A stretch of DNA of 64,000 bases from an uncultured Aquimarina sp. (GTDB taxonomy: Bacteria > Bacteroidota > Bacteroidia > Flavobacteriales > Flavobacteriaceae). The translations under genes were made by a program, and so were the position numbers. A model generated the notes under the pieces. It searched no databases. It saw nothing but the letters and a program-made list of their open reading frames with translations, and was not told the origin of the DNA. The stretch spans positions 1 through 64,000 of the forward strand of contig NZ_CANLMP010000002.1 in assembly GCF_947492405.1 (NCBI RefSeq), given 5' to 3'. Positions 36,622 through 45,298 of this stretch are shown piece after piece; position 1 is the first letter of the stretch, and each line of letters begins with the position of its first letter.

Positions 36622-37437
36622 CTAAAAAAGTTGATACGTAATTCCGATTTTATGAGATCTTATTCCTATACTTCGATTCTCTTGTGTATCGATACCGGCG
36701 AATTGCGATAAATAACTCACTACCAATCGTTTATACCGATAGCTTACCATACCTCCAGTAATTGACGCATCTGTATCTCTAATGGTGTTTAATCCTAAGA
36801 ACACACCTAAACTTACAGAGTTATTGGTGTTAATTTTATATACCGCTTCACTTTCTGTAATAATGGTGAAAAAAGATTTCTTATTATATATATTATAATC
36901 TTGAAAAGTGATATTGTCAATTTCTTCTAATCTATCCTGATAAGGCCCAAACTCATAGCTATACATAACTTTTAGCCCTATAGGTCTAAACTCGAATTTA
37001 GAAGTGGATACCCTAAAATTAACCCCTGCCTTTAGTCCTACGTTATAAAAATCCAGCTTTTCATCTAAAGCTATAATAGGAAGACCCGTAGTAATATCTA
37101 ATTCCTCCCCTTTAAAGGTAAATGTACCATATGCCGCACTACCACCATAAAAGAAGTTCAACCACTTTTGTGAAAAAGATTTGTACACATCTAGAGATGC
37201 CACAGTTTTTCTGTCATCTTCCTCTTGTCTAAATTGTTGTTGTCTTGCTATATCTATGGCTCCGGAAGCATAGATTGCAGAGGTATTCTCTCCTTCATAT
37301 AAGGGTTTTGCGATGTATGAATTTACCGAGCCATAACTGCCTGTTGTATAGGCTTTGGACAATCTAGAGACCGAACAACTAGTTATGGATTGAACTACTA
37401 TTAAAAGTATTCCTGCTTTAATACATTTTCTCATCAT
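36622..37437 (-). CDS. outer-membrane protein with lipoprotein-type signal
   Basis: Starting at ATG 37437 (or 37434) the 271-residue protein has a signal MMRKCIKAGILLIVVQSITSC with a lipobox Cys, then a beta-barrel-like body (VASLDVYKSFSQKWLNFFYGGSAAYG, later VSYRYKRLVVSYLSQFAG) ending IGITYQLF with a terminal Phe. The ATG at 37473 is again the -7 box of its promoter. It belongs to the same co-regulated group as the three genes downstream of it. Function unknown. Confidence 0.75.
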   Translation of the reverse strand: MMRKCIKAGILLIVVQSITSCSVSRLSKAYTTGSYGSVNSYIAKPLYEGENTSAIYASGAIDIARQQQFRQEEDDRKTVASLDVYKSFSQKWLNFFYGGSAAYGTFTFKGEELDITTGLPIIALDEKLDFYNVGLKAGVNFRVSTSKFEFRPIGLKVMYSYEFGPYQDRLEEIDNITFQDYNIYNKKSFFTIITESEAVYKINTNNSVSLGVFLGLNTIRDTDASITGGMVSYRYKRLVVSYLSQFAGIDTQENRSIGIRSHKIGITYQLF

Positions 37438-37466
37438 AATATTGCTTTTTAAAGTGTTTAGTGGAT

Positions 37467-37541
37467 CAAACATACTTGCTATTAGCTAACTACAGTTACC
37501 AAAAACACAAGATTGAAATTTTGCTGTTGCGATAATCGCAA
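37467..37541 (-). promoter_or_regulatory. shared promoter module, copy 4
   Basis: The perfect palindrome TTGCGATAATCGCAA (37527-37541), box TAACTGTAGTTA on the minus strand (37487-37498), 12 bp, then -7 TATGTTTG (37467-37474). It drives the outer-membrane gene at 36622. Confidence 0.72.
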
Positions 37542-37869
37542 CTTGAAAATCACATGTTCATCAAGACCAAGTAAGATCACTAATACAGACTCAACATACT
37601 TTTGTGGAGGTTTGATCATATTTTGTGGATCAACAATACTTTAGAAAGGATGTAACTATAAAATATCACGCTCATTCTTACCTATTAAACACCTTATTCG
37701 TTCTAATTGACCCTATATTCTTTAGAACATTTACCGAAAAAAACTATCATACTGCATCTAGAATCAAAAACCAGTATTTTCTTGCGATAATTACAAATCA
37801 TAGAACTTGATATAAAAAAACACCTCCAAAATATGAAGGTGTCCTTGTGATAATAATACCGATTATAAT
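37542..37869. terminator. gene-free stretch with the terminator of the desaturase pair
   Basis: No credible gene is present. At 37814-37844 ACACCTTCATATTTTGGAGG on the minus strand folds into a stem followed by seven T, ending the desaturase operon. A half-site TTGTGATAATAATAC lies beside it at 37845-37859. Confidence 0.6.
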
Positions 37870-38928
37870 TTATAGCGTATTTCCTAACTGTTTCAAATGA
37901 GATAGATGCGATATCACTCCTCCGAGATAAGATGTTTGATTAGGTATAATATTATTACTTAGTAAAGTCTTATACAGAATCTTATTAAGCGCCGGATAGT
38001 ACATATGATGAACATGAGGAAATAGATGATGTGCGATATGATTATTGAACCCTCCGAAAACAAAATTTGCTATGTTACTAAAAGGATAAAAATCATTAGA
38101 ACTTTCTATTTGGTTCATAAGCCAAGAAGTTTTTATAAACCCAGAATTATCAGTCTCCGGATAAACAACACCCTCAATATGGTGTGTCATAAAAAAGGTA
38201 AACAATAAAAATAAGGATTGTATTAAATGCATTACAAGAAATCCCGTTAAGATCACATACCAATTATGTTTCGTAAAAAATAATGGCACAATCAATATAT
38301 AGGCTATGTAAAATATTTTCTGTAGCCAAAAAGAAATCTTATATCCAGTCGTTTTAGTTTTTCCAGTAATTGTTTTACTAAAGAATAGTTTAAAATCCTT
38401 GATACATACCCAAAACAAAGAATATGTAGTATATAAAACAGGAGCATACCAATGTTGAAATTTATGAAACCATTTGATACGTGAACCAGGAACTACCCTA
38501 ATAAGATTTGTAATCTCAAGATCCGTATCATACCCTTCTACATTAGGCGCATGATGATGAGATGTTACGTGCCTATCTTTCCAAGCTTCTGCATGTGCTC
38601 CAACCATAGTATACAATAACACGAAAAAGGTATGATTCAGCTTTTTACTTTTAAAAATTGTATTATGAGAAAAATCGTGAGCAAAATTAAATGCAAATAA
38701 CAAGGAAATCAGTCCAAATAGCACATAAGTCATAATCAGCATAAACGGATTGCTTACATTATATAGACTTACATATCCTATTGTAGTTAACGTCAAATAA
38801 ACGAATCCTTTAAAAACAAGCTTCTTTCTAAATCGATAAGAACAAAAATTTAATTTCTCATTAACCTCTTTCTGAATGGAAAGGAATAATTCTGTATCAG
38901 ATGGATTATATATATGTTTAGATTTCAT
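37870..38928 (-). CDS. membrane fatty acid desaturase, second of a coupled pair
   Basis: The 352-residue membrane protein has the three His boxes HDFSHN (about residue 90), HVTSHHHAP (about 120) and HIAHHLFPH (about 310) of di-iron acyl desaturases. The third box has Ile-Ala in place of the front-end Gln. Membrane helices occur in two pairs. Its start overlaps the end of the upstream desaturase by 11 bp, so the two are translationally coupled. They may act on the same acyl chain in sequence or form a heteromer; both points are inference. Confidence 0.88.
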   Translation of the reverse strand: MKSKHIYNPSDTELFLSIQKEVNEKLNFCSYRFRKKLVFKGFVYLTLTTIGYVSLYNVSNPFMLIMTYVLFGLISLLFAFNFAHDFSHNTIFKSKKLNHTFFVLLYTMVGAHAEAWKDRHVTSHHHAPNVEGYDTDLEITNLIRVVPGSRIKWFHKFQHWYAPVLYTTYSLFWVCIKDFKLFFSKTITGKTKTTGYKISFWLQKIFYIAYILIVPLFFTKHNWYVILTGFLVMHLIQSLFLLFTFFMTHHIEGVVYPETDNSGFIKTSWLMNQIESSNDFYPFSNIANFVFGGFNNHIAHHLFPHVHHMYYPALNKILYKTLLSNNIIPNQTSYLGGVISHLSHLKQLGNTL

Positions 38929-40015
38929 AAGACACAGGTTTAAATTCTTGTTGCATCCCCATTTTCTTTAGAAATCTAAAATGTGATCGTAATGCCTGGG
39001 TATATGTCATTTCCATATATGTGATACCATACTTTCTAGCTACTTCTCTAAATACAGGTAGTAATTTTATATAATGTACATGACAGATATTAGGAAGTAA
39101 ATGATGTAAAGCGTGTGCATTAAAACCACCTAACGTCCAATTTAAAAAAACACTATTCACATTATAATCGACAGAAGTACACATCTGTAACTTAGGCCAA
39201 CTCATGGCAAGTTTCCCTTCTGAATCAGGCTCAGGATGTGCTACATAATCTGATAAATGTGATACTCCTAATACTGCTGTGAATATTATTGATACTAAAA
39301 AATGATTTAAAAGAAATGCTACTAAAATGTATTCCCAACCAAAGGGCAATAGTATACTAGGAATCACAACCATATAGGTAATGTATACTATCTTAAAAAA
39401 GATAAGTTTAATAACCTCCCAAGTTGGAATAGTAACTTTAATCGTTCTACTAGAGCGATTAAAAATCATTAAAAACTCTCTGAATAAAAACCAGTTGAGG
39501 GAATAGAACAAATACAAAAACGGAACATACAAGTACTGAAATCTATGATACCATTGTATATCCTGATTCGGTGTCATTCTTACAAGTGGATTATTAAGAA
39601 CATCTATATCACTACCTTCTATATTGGTATACAAATGATGAGACTCATTATGATTTTTGCCCCATACATATGCGTTATTTCCTTGTAAGTTAAAGCTTAA
39701 TTGAAATAAAAGCTTATTCCAAAATGTACTTTTTACAGCAACTCCATGTGCAGCATCGTGCGAGACATTAAATGCATTTAATAACACAGATATTCCTAAA
39801 CCAATGTAAAGAATAAAGAATGTACCTAAGTTAGATGAGGTAAGCATTAAAAAATAAAACACAAATACTAAGGTAAAATACATAACTATTTTAAAAATCA
39901 TCTTTCTATTTCCAGTTTTATCTATTTGATTACTTTCAAAATAATTTCTAATTCGTTCATTTAGCTCCTTATAAAAGTCTGAGCCCTCATCTTTAGAAAA
40001 TTTTATTTTTTTCAT
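38918..40015 (-). CDS. membrane fatty acid desaturase, first of a coupled pair
   Basis: The 365-residue desaturase has His boxes HDAAHG (about residue 88), HNESHHLYTN (about 125) and HALHHLLPN (about 305). The layout is close to that of the enzyme at 11072 (same N-terminal SDFYKELNERIRNYF and C-terminal RSHFRFLKKMGMQQ), but the third box has no Gln at the front-end position. It probably acts on membrane lipids. It is the first gene of a two-gene unit and has a possible operator at 40055. Confidence 0.88.
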   Translation of the reverse strand: MKKIKFSKDEGSDFYKELNERIRNYFESNQIDKTGNRKMIFKIVMYFTLVFVFYFLMLTSSNLGTFFILYIGLGISVLLNAFNVSHDAAHGVAVKSTFWNKLLFQLSFNLQGNNAYVWGKNHNESHHLYTNIEGSDIDVLNNPLVRMTPNQDIQWYHRFQYLYVPFLYLFYSLNWFLFREFLMIFNRSSRTIKVTIPTWEVIKLIFFKIVYITYMVVIPSILLPFGWEYILVAFLLNHFLVSIIFTAVLGVSHLSDYVAHPEPDSEGKLAMSWPKLQMCTSVDYNVNSVFLNWTLGGFNAHALHHLLPNICHVHYIKLLPVFREVARKYGITYMEMTYTQALRSHFRFLKKMGMQQEFKPVSYEI

Positions 40016-40054
40016 AATTATTTATTTTAAAATTTGACAAATTCATACCTACGT

Positions 40055-40082
40055 GATACTCAAAAGCAATTGCTTCAGTATC
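40055..40082. promoter_or_regulatory. inverted repeat upstream of the desaturase pair
   Basis: GATACT (40055-40060) and AGTATC (40077-40082) flank a central palindrome GCAATTGC (40066-40073). It lies about 50 bp before the desaturase start codon and is a candidate operator, different in sequence from the shared TTGTGATAATCACAA site. Confidence 0.4.
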
Positions 40083-40182
40083 TCGATAGTATTGACTATT
40101 ATATTGGTATGATTAGTTATATAAACAGATTGACCAACCCAAAGACTAAGATTATGCTTTAGGCTGATCAGAATCTTGATTC

Positions 40183-40569
40183 TTATTTTTTCTTTCTTGA
40201 AGTAATATCTCTAAAGACTCCCATTTTCACACTTCCGGTTTTCGACAAAAAAACCAATAGTTGTTCTTTTCCTGAACGCACATTTATTTTTTGAGTTCGC
40301 CAATGCTTTATAAATGAAAGTAATGAATCAACTCTATTACTGGATGAAATACTAAAAATCCCATCCTTAAGCGATCCTTTTATATATTTTGAAATCTTTT
40401 GAGTTTCTGATTTCATTAAACTAATTTTTAAAGTCTCTTTATCCATTAGTTTAATACGTGTATATAATTTTTCTTTTACTGGAATAAGACCAACCAAGTC
40501 TCCAGTAAGTACATAAAAAGCTTCGAATCCATAATCCCCTTCGAGGCTTAAGTTGCTAGTGATTTGCAT
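40183..40569 (-). CDS. small protein of unknown function, coupled to the surface-repeat gene
   Basis: The 128-residue protein is basic, lacks a signal peptide and shows no motif I recognise. It begins two bases after the stop of the upstream gene, so the two are co-expressed. Text such as YTRIKLMDKETLKISLMKSE and the basic tail ITSRKKK suggests a soluble protein. A role linked to the surface-repeat protein is only inferred from position. Confidence 0.65.
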   Translation of the reverse strand: MQITSNLSLEGDYGFEAFYVLTGDLVGLIPVKEKLYTRIKLMDKETLKISLMKSETQKISKYIKGSLKDGIFSISSSNRVDSLLSFIKHWRTQKINVRSGKEQLLVFLSKTGSVKMGVFRDITSRKKK

Positions 40570-40571
40570 AA

Positions 40572-41300
40572 TTAAGATGTTTTTGATTTCACTTTTTTCT
40601 TAGAAAATTGCCAATTGATAAAAGGTAAAGATCTTCTGGCATTTCTATTCCAAAGACCAAATTGAAAACCTCTTTGATCAGTACTTTTATTAAATAACCC
40701 CAACTGAATACCGTTAAACTTTCCTGCTACATTTGAGATTGCAACCTGTAAACCATTGCCACCAGCAGAAATATTAGCTAAAGCAGAAACTTGAACACCA
40801 TTAAAATCCTCTGAACCATTTACAATAGGAGCTAGAGATATTCCGTTTAAATCATTAACTATGGATACTAAAGATATGTTTAAGCCACTAAAATCTGTTC
40901 CTTCATAAAACCCACCGACGCTTAAATTCAAACCATTCATTGATAATTTAACTTTATTAGATTTATTATTACTGTCTAGCACATGGATTCCGCTACTATT
41001 ATCATACGTTAAACCTACTGGTAATAACTTAAAAGGTATCTCTAAGCCAAAAGTCATTAATAATAATGGAGCAGGATGAATTACATCGATATTAACCCCA
41101 TTGATTCTTTGATGTTCTATTTTCCTATTCCCATAATGTCCAACGCCAAATACCAAACCATTTACTTGTGATACATTAGAATGAATAGGAGAAAAACTAA
41201 ATGACTTCACTTTTCCTGAAATAGTATCTAACTTATGCTCTTGTCCAAAAGTTATTGTCGTAAAGAAGAGCACCATTAATATTACAATTTTGTTTTTCAT
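40572..41300 (-). CDS. exported protein with LA_2272-type surface repeats
   Basis: The 242-residue protein has a signal peptide (KIVILMVLFFTTITFGQ) and a run of short repeats of the form NGISLAPIVN, NGVQVSALAN, NGLQVAISN, NGIQLGLFN, RGFQFGLWN. These belong to the LA_2272 surface-repeat group, a beta-solenoid-like or barrel surface protein of unknown role. It heads a two-gene unit transcribed away from the HTH regulator, and the space between them is packed with operator palindromes. Confidence 0.78.
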   Translation of the reverse strand: MKNKIVILMVLFFTTITFGQEHKLDTISGKVKSFSFSPIHSNVSQVNGLVFGVGHYGNRKIEHQRINGVNIDVIHPAPLLLMTFGLEIPFKLLPVGLTYDNSSGIHVLDSNNKSNKVKLSMNGLNLSVGGFYEGTDFSGLNISLVSIVNDLNGISLAPIVNGSEDFNGVQVSALANISAGGNGLQVAISNVAGKFNGIQLGLFNKSTDQRGFQFGLWNRNARRSLPFINWQFSKKKVKSKTS

Positions 41301-41336
41301 TTTTCTTGTTTTTAAAAATTCGACAAGTCAAAACTA

Positions 41337-41482
41337 TTGTGATAATAGCAACACAATAGGCAATAATCACGAATAGAAATTTATTTTTTTGTGAAAATCG
41401 CAAAATATAAAGAGTAGATTTTACTATTTGTGAAAAACGTAATAATCACAAGGGGCGATCTATTTATTTGCGAAAATCACAA
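41337..41482. promoter_or_regulatory. cluster of five to six operator palindromes
   Basis: Sites like TTGTGATAATCACAA occur at 41337-41351 (TTGTGATAATAGCAA), 41359-41373 (GGCAATAATCACGAA), 41389-41403 (TTGTGAAAATCGCAA), 41428-41451 (two overlapping sites, TTGTGAAAAACGTAA and ACGTAATAATCACAA) and 41468-41482 (TTGCGAAAATCACAA). They fill the divergent spacer between the surface-repeat operon and the HTH regulator gene. The HTH protein is the obvious candidate binder. Confidence 0.72.
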
Positions 41483-41548
41483 AATTAACTTATTTTTCTA
41501 CTTTACTTTTCCATTCCATAACATCATCAATACTATTAAAATCAAAAA

Positions 41549-42517
41549 ATGATACAGGAAAGCTTCTTAGAACTTATAAAAAAACAAATCAACTCTAAAA
41601 ATTCTCTGATTGATGAAGTAGCTACCGCTTTAGATATTAGCTATGACGCTGCTCACAGAAGAATCAGCAAAAAAAGTAAATTATCATTAGAAGAAGGAGT
41701 TACATTAGCTAAATACTTTAGTTTATCTATCGATCAATTATTCTCTAGTGAGGATGAGCATATCGTCGCAGTAAAAAAGACAGCTCCAGTTCGGGATATG
41801 GAAAGCCTTCTTGCTTATTATGAGAACTCCTATAACTCTTTATCGCCTCTTATAAACAATAAGGATGTAGAAATGATTTATTCTGCTAAGGATTTACCCA
41901 TTTTTTATACATCTGATGATAATTTACTTTCTAAATTTAAAATGTATGTTTGGTTAAAAATAATGGATTCTGATCTTGGTGATGTCAGATTTACAGGTTT
42001 TAATCCCTCTTTATCACTTTTAGAAGCTGCAAAACGTTTGGGTAACATGTATAATGACCTGAACTCCATAGAAATATGGGATATCACTACTATAAATAGT
42101 ACTCTAAAACAAATACACTTTTATTTTGAATCTAATTCACTCACCTCTAAGGATGCATTAGAAATATGTGATGATCTTCAGAAATTGATTCAACAAATTT
42201 CTAAAAAAATAATTGATCAAAAAGATAATTTTAAGTTCTATTACAATGAGTTATTACTTATGAATAACCGTGTATTAGTAAAAACACCATCGGAAACATC
42301 GTTATATGTTCCATTCACTATACTATCATATTACAGAACAAATGATGTGATTACTTGTAATCAAGCAGAACATTTTTTGAACATACAAATGGATGGTTCT
42401 AAATTATTAAGTACTGCTGGTGAAAAGGAAAGAAATCTATTTTTTAATAAGATGTACAAAAAAATTGACGCACTCCGATCCCTTATCGCTGCCAAAAATG
42501 TACTTGAATTCGAATAA
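41549..42517 (+). CDS. HTH transcriptional regulator, likely controller of the barrel/desaturase cluster
   Basis: The 322-residue protein has an N-terminal helix-turn-helix (SLIDEVATALDISYDAAHRRI and VTLAKYFSLSIDQLF, residues about 18-70) of XRE/BetR-like type. It is followed by a long helical domain that may sense a ligand. No ligand domain can be named. It is transcribed divergently from the surface-repeat operon, and the spacer holds five or six copies of the palindrome found upstream of four further genes, so autoregulation and control of the cluster are inferred. Confidence 0.8.
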   Translation: MIQESFLELIKKQINSKNSLIDEVATALDISYDAAHRRISKKSKLSLEEGVTLAKYFSLSIDQLFSSEDEHIVAVKKTAPVRDMESLLAYYENSYNSLSPLINNKDVEMIYSAKDLPIFYTSDDNLLSKFKMYVWLKIMDSDLGDVRFTGFNPSLSLLEAAKRLGNMYNDLNSIEIWDITTINSTLKQIHFYFESNSLTSKDALEICDDLQKLIQQISKKIIDQKDNFKFYYNELLLMNNRVLVKTPSETSLYVPFTILSYYRTNDVITCNQAEHFLNIQMDGSKLLSTAGEKERNLFFNKMYKKIDALRSLIAAKNVLEFE

Positions 42518-42691
42518 ATTTGTAAACATTTAGATATAATCCCGACTAAGTACATAAGTTTTTTGTTGATGAAAAAGGGTGATAAAAAAAATAATTTTAC
42601 TTTTTTGTAACATTTTCGTAACAACATACGTATAATAAATAAAAGCAAAGCCCTAAAGTATTCACATAATAAAATTTCAAGGATAACATAG

Positions 42692-43555
42692 ATGAGACAA
42701 CTTAAGATTACGAAGCAGGTAACGAATCGTGAGACTGCATCGCTGGACAAGTATTTGCAAGAAATAGGAAAAGTAGATCTTATTACTGCTGATGAAGAGG
42801 TAGAATTAGCTCAGCGAATAAAAGCGGGAGATGAGAGAGCCCTTGAAAAATTAACTAAAGCGAATTTACGATTTGTGGTATCTGTTGCAAAACAATATCA
42901 AAATCAAGGACTTACTTTACCAGATTTAATTAATGAAGGTAATTTAGGATTGATTAAAGCCGCAAAGCGTTTTGATGAGACCAGAGGTTTTAAATTTATA
43001 TCATATGCTGTATGGTGGATTCGTCAATCTATCTTACAGGCTTTGGCAGAACAGTCTCGTATTGTTCGTTTACCTTTAAATAAAATTGGATCTATTAATA
43101 AGATCAATAAAACTTATGCATTCTTAGAGCAATCTCACGAACGTCCACCAAGTGCAGAAGAAATTGCTAAAGAACTGGACATGACTATAAATGACGTTAA
43201 AGAGTCTATGAAAAACTCTGGTCGTCATGTAAGTATGGATGCTCCTTTAGTAGAAGGAGAAGACTCTAACCTTTATGATGTATTAAATTCTGGTGAGTCA
43301 CCTAATCCAGATAGGTCTTTATTACACGAATCTCTTCGTACAGAAATAGAACGTGCTTTAGAGACACTAACACCAAGAGAAGCGGATGTGATCCGTTTGT
43401 ATTTTGGTCTTGGAGATCAACATCCAATGACGCTAGAAGAAATTGGAGAAACTTTTGACTTAACACGTGAGCGTGTTCGTCAAATTAAAGAAAAAGCTAT
43501 TCGTAGATTAAAACATACATCTCGTAGTAAAATATTAAAAACTTATTTAGGATAA
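42692..43555 (+). CDS. rpoD: primary RNA polymerase sigma factor
   Basis: The 287-residue sigma-70 factor shows regions 1.2 ([20 protein letters not shown]), 2 ([45 protein letters not shown]), 3 ([13 protein letters not shown]) and 4 ([26 protein letters not shown]). It lacks region 1.1, as is usual for Bacteroidota. It directs transcription from TTG-N19-TAnnTTTG promoters such as those seen in this window. A clean terminator follows. Confidence 0.96.
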   Translation: MRQLKITKQVTNRETASLDKYLQEIGKVDLITADEEVELAQRIKAGDERALEKLTKANLRFVVSVAKQYQNQGLTLPDLINEGNLGLIKAAKRFDETRGFKFISYAVWWIRQSILQALAEQSRIVRLPLNKIGSINKINKTYAFLEQSHERPPSAEEIAKELDMTINDVKESMKNSGRHVSMDAPLVEGEDSNLYDVLNSGESPNPDRSLLHESLRTEIERALETLTPREADVIRLYFGLGDQHPMTLEEIGETFDLTRERVRQIKEKAIRRLKHTSRSKILKTYLG

Positions 43556-43623
43556 CTTTTAATTTCCTAAATTGCGATTACAAACAGTTTATAACATAAC
43601 TGTTCGTTTTTTGATTGATGAAT

Positions 43624-43652
43624 GACCTCCGGCTGATTACCGGAGGTTTTTT
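43624..43652 (+). terminator. intrinsic terminator after rpoD
   Basis: ACCTCCGG pairs with CCGGAGGT around CTGATTA, followed by six T. Confidence 0.9.
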
Positions 43653-43776
43653 CATGAGGTATATTTTTATTTCAATTACGGAAAAACAGTAGCCCATTTG
43701 TTTTCAAATTATTAAAATCTTAAAAGCATCTTTTTTTTTATCAAAAAACTGTACCTTTAAGTAAGAACCAAACATC

Positions 43777-44184
43777 ATGTGGCAAACCATTAGTTATGTA
43801 AGTACGGCCAACCAATCCTTAACAAATGCTGAAGTAAATGAACTATTCAAATTTGTTAAGCTAAATAACGACAACCAAAATATAACTGGAATATTAATGT
43901 ATTCTGATGGGAATTTTTTCCAAGTTCTAGAAGGAAAACCTAATCTAATACAAGATCTTTACAAAAAAATACTTCTAGATACCAGGCATTATAATGTTAT
44001 TAAAATTTTTGATCGTGCAATAACAAATTGTTCATTCTCTGAATATCATTCTTCGTTTAAAGTTCTTGGTCAAAAATATGACCATAAAGAGCTAGATCAC
44101 TTTTTAGAAGAAGAAAAATTCCACAACCCAGATAATTATAAGAATATTTCTTACTTAATTAATCAATTTATGAAGCTTTCTTAA
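43777..44184 (+). CDS. BLUF blue-light photoreceptor, copy 1
   Basis: The 135-residue protein is a stand-alone BLUF domain that binds FAD and senses blue light. Tyr7, Asn31 and Gln49 match AppA Tyr21, Asn45 and Gln63, with all three offset by exactly 14. The signature ITGILMYSDGNFFQVLEG and LDTRHYNVIKIFDR are clear. The semi-conserved Trp near the end of the domain (AppA W104) appears as Tyr in FSEYHSSF. Output must be through a partner, since there is no effector domain. It heads a tandem of three such genes, with GTACCTTTAA about 27 bp before the start. Confidence 0.93.
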   Translation: MWQTISYVSTANQSLTNAEVNELFKFVKLNNDNQNITGILMYSDGNFFQVLEGKPNLIQDLYKKILLDTRHYNVIKIFDRAITNCSFSEYHSSFKVLGQKYDHKELDHFLEEEKFHNPDNYKNISYLINQFMKLS

Positions 44185-44309
44185 AAACAATATAGTATAT
44201 TTTATGTTTCACTCGCACCATACATCTTTTATGCATTTAATAACTAACAAAAACTTTAACATAAATTTTCCCCAAAAAAAGAGTACCTTTAAAACAAGAT
44301 GTAAAATAT

Positions 44310-44717
44310 ATGTGGCAAACAATAAGTTATGTAAGCACGGCCAATCCGTCCTTAACAAATTCTGAAATAAATGAACTATTCGAATTTGTTAAGCTAAATA
44401 ACGACAGTCAAAATATAACCGGAATATTAATGTATTCTGATGGAAACTTTTTCCAAGTTCTAGAAGGCGAAAAAGACTTAATACAAGATCTATTCGAAAA
44501 AATACTATTAGATCCAAGGCATTATGATGTAATTAAAATTTTTGATCGAAAAATACCTAATTCTTCATTTTCTACTTATCATTCTTCTTTTACAGTTCTT
44601 GGTCAAAAATACAACCACAAAGAATTACAACACTTTTTAAAAGAAGAAGAATCATATAATCCTGATAATTATAAAAATATTTCTTACCTCGCTAATAAAT
44701 TCATGAAGCTTTTATAA
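44310..44717 (+). CDS. BLUF blue-light photoreceptor, copy 2
   Basis: The 135-residue protein is a very close paralogue of the preceding one, differing at scattered positions. Tyr7, Asn31 and Gln49 are kept (ISYVSTANPSL; KLNNDSQNITG; NFFQVLEG). The second half reads RKIPNSSFSTYHSSFTVL, so the Trp is again replaced by Tyr. GTACCTTTAA recurs upstream, suggesting each of the first two genes has its own promoter. It probably arose by recent tandem duplication. Confidence 0.93.
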   Translation: MWQTISYVSTANPSLTNSEINELFEFVKLNNDSQNITGILMYSDGNFFQVLEGEKDLIQDLFEKILLDPRHYDVIKIFDRKIPNSSFSTYHSSFTVLGQKYNHKELQHFLKEEESYNPDNYKNISYLANKFMKLL

Positions 44718-44843
44718 AACCGCACAATTCATTTTGTTCTTTTTACCAGTAACAGCAAATCTAACTAGTCATTAAACAAAAGTTAAACAATAAATTTAAC
44801 ATAAATATTCCCTTATTTTAGATTAAATTTAGGTTAAAAAGTT

Positions 44844-45248
44844 ATGTGGCATACGATATCTTATGTAAGCACTTCATCTAAGTTATCTGACTTTCAGATT
44901 AATGAATTAATGCATCAATCTAAACTAAAAAATGAGGATTTAGGTATTACTGGGATCTTAATGCACTCCGGTCAAAATTTTTTTCAAATACTTGAAGGGG
45001 ATAAAAATATCATACAAGAGCTTTATATAAAAATAGAAAGAGATATAAGACACTCCAGTTTAATCAAAATATTTGATAGACAAATTAGTGTACCTTCTTT
45101 TAAAAGTTTCCACAATTCTTACGCTACGGTTCACAGAGAAAAAGATTTTACAGAGCTACAGCAATTCTTAGAGGCAGAAAAGTCTTATAATCCAAAAAAT
45201 TTTAAAAACATTTCCTACCTGGCTCATAAATTTATGAAGCTCTCTTAG
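44844..45248 (+). CDS. BLUF blue-light photoreceptor, copy 3
   Basis: The 134-residue protein is the most diverged of the three. It is one residue shorter in the first loop, so the flavin-site residues are Tyr7, Asn30 and Gln48 (KNEDLGITGILMHSGQNFFQILEG). The Trp position is Phe in FKSFHNSYATV. Divergence of the helical tail suggests a different partner from copies 1 and 2. No downstream effector is fused. Confidence 0.92.
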   Translation: MWHTISYVSTSSKLSDFQINELMHQSKLKNEDLGITGILMHSGQNFFQILEGDKNIIQELYIKIERDIRHSSLIKIFDRQISVPSFKSFHNSYATVHREKDFTELQQFLEAEKSYNPKNFKNISYLAHKFMKLS

Positions 45249-45270
45249 TATCCCATTTAAAAGTTAAGTA

Positions 45271-45278
45271 GTACTTTT
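45271..45278 (+). promoter_or_regulatory. -7 promoter box of the rpe operon
   Basis: TACTTTTG, a TAnnTTTG box, lies 20 bp before the rpe start codon. Confidence 0.5.
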
Positions 45279-45298
45279 GCGAGAAACAACACAATTTT

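Noticed and set aside
37625..37810. 61-codon plus-strand frame between two promoters
   Set aside because: It overlaps duplicated regulatory sequence, has no homology-like features and would run into a terminator on the other strand.
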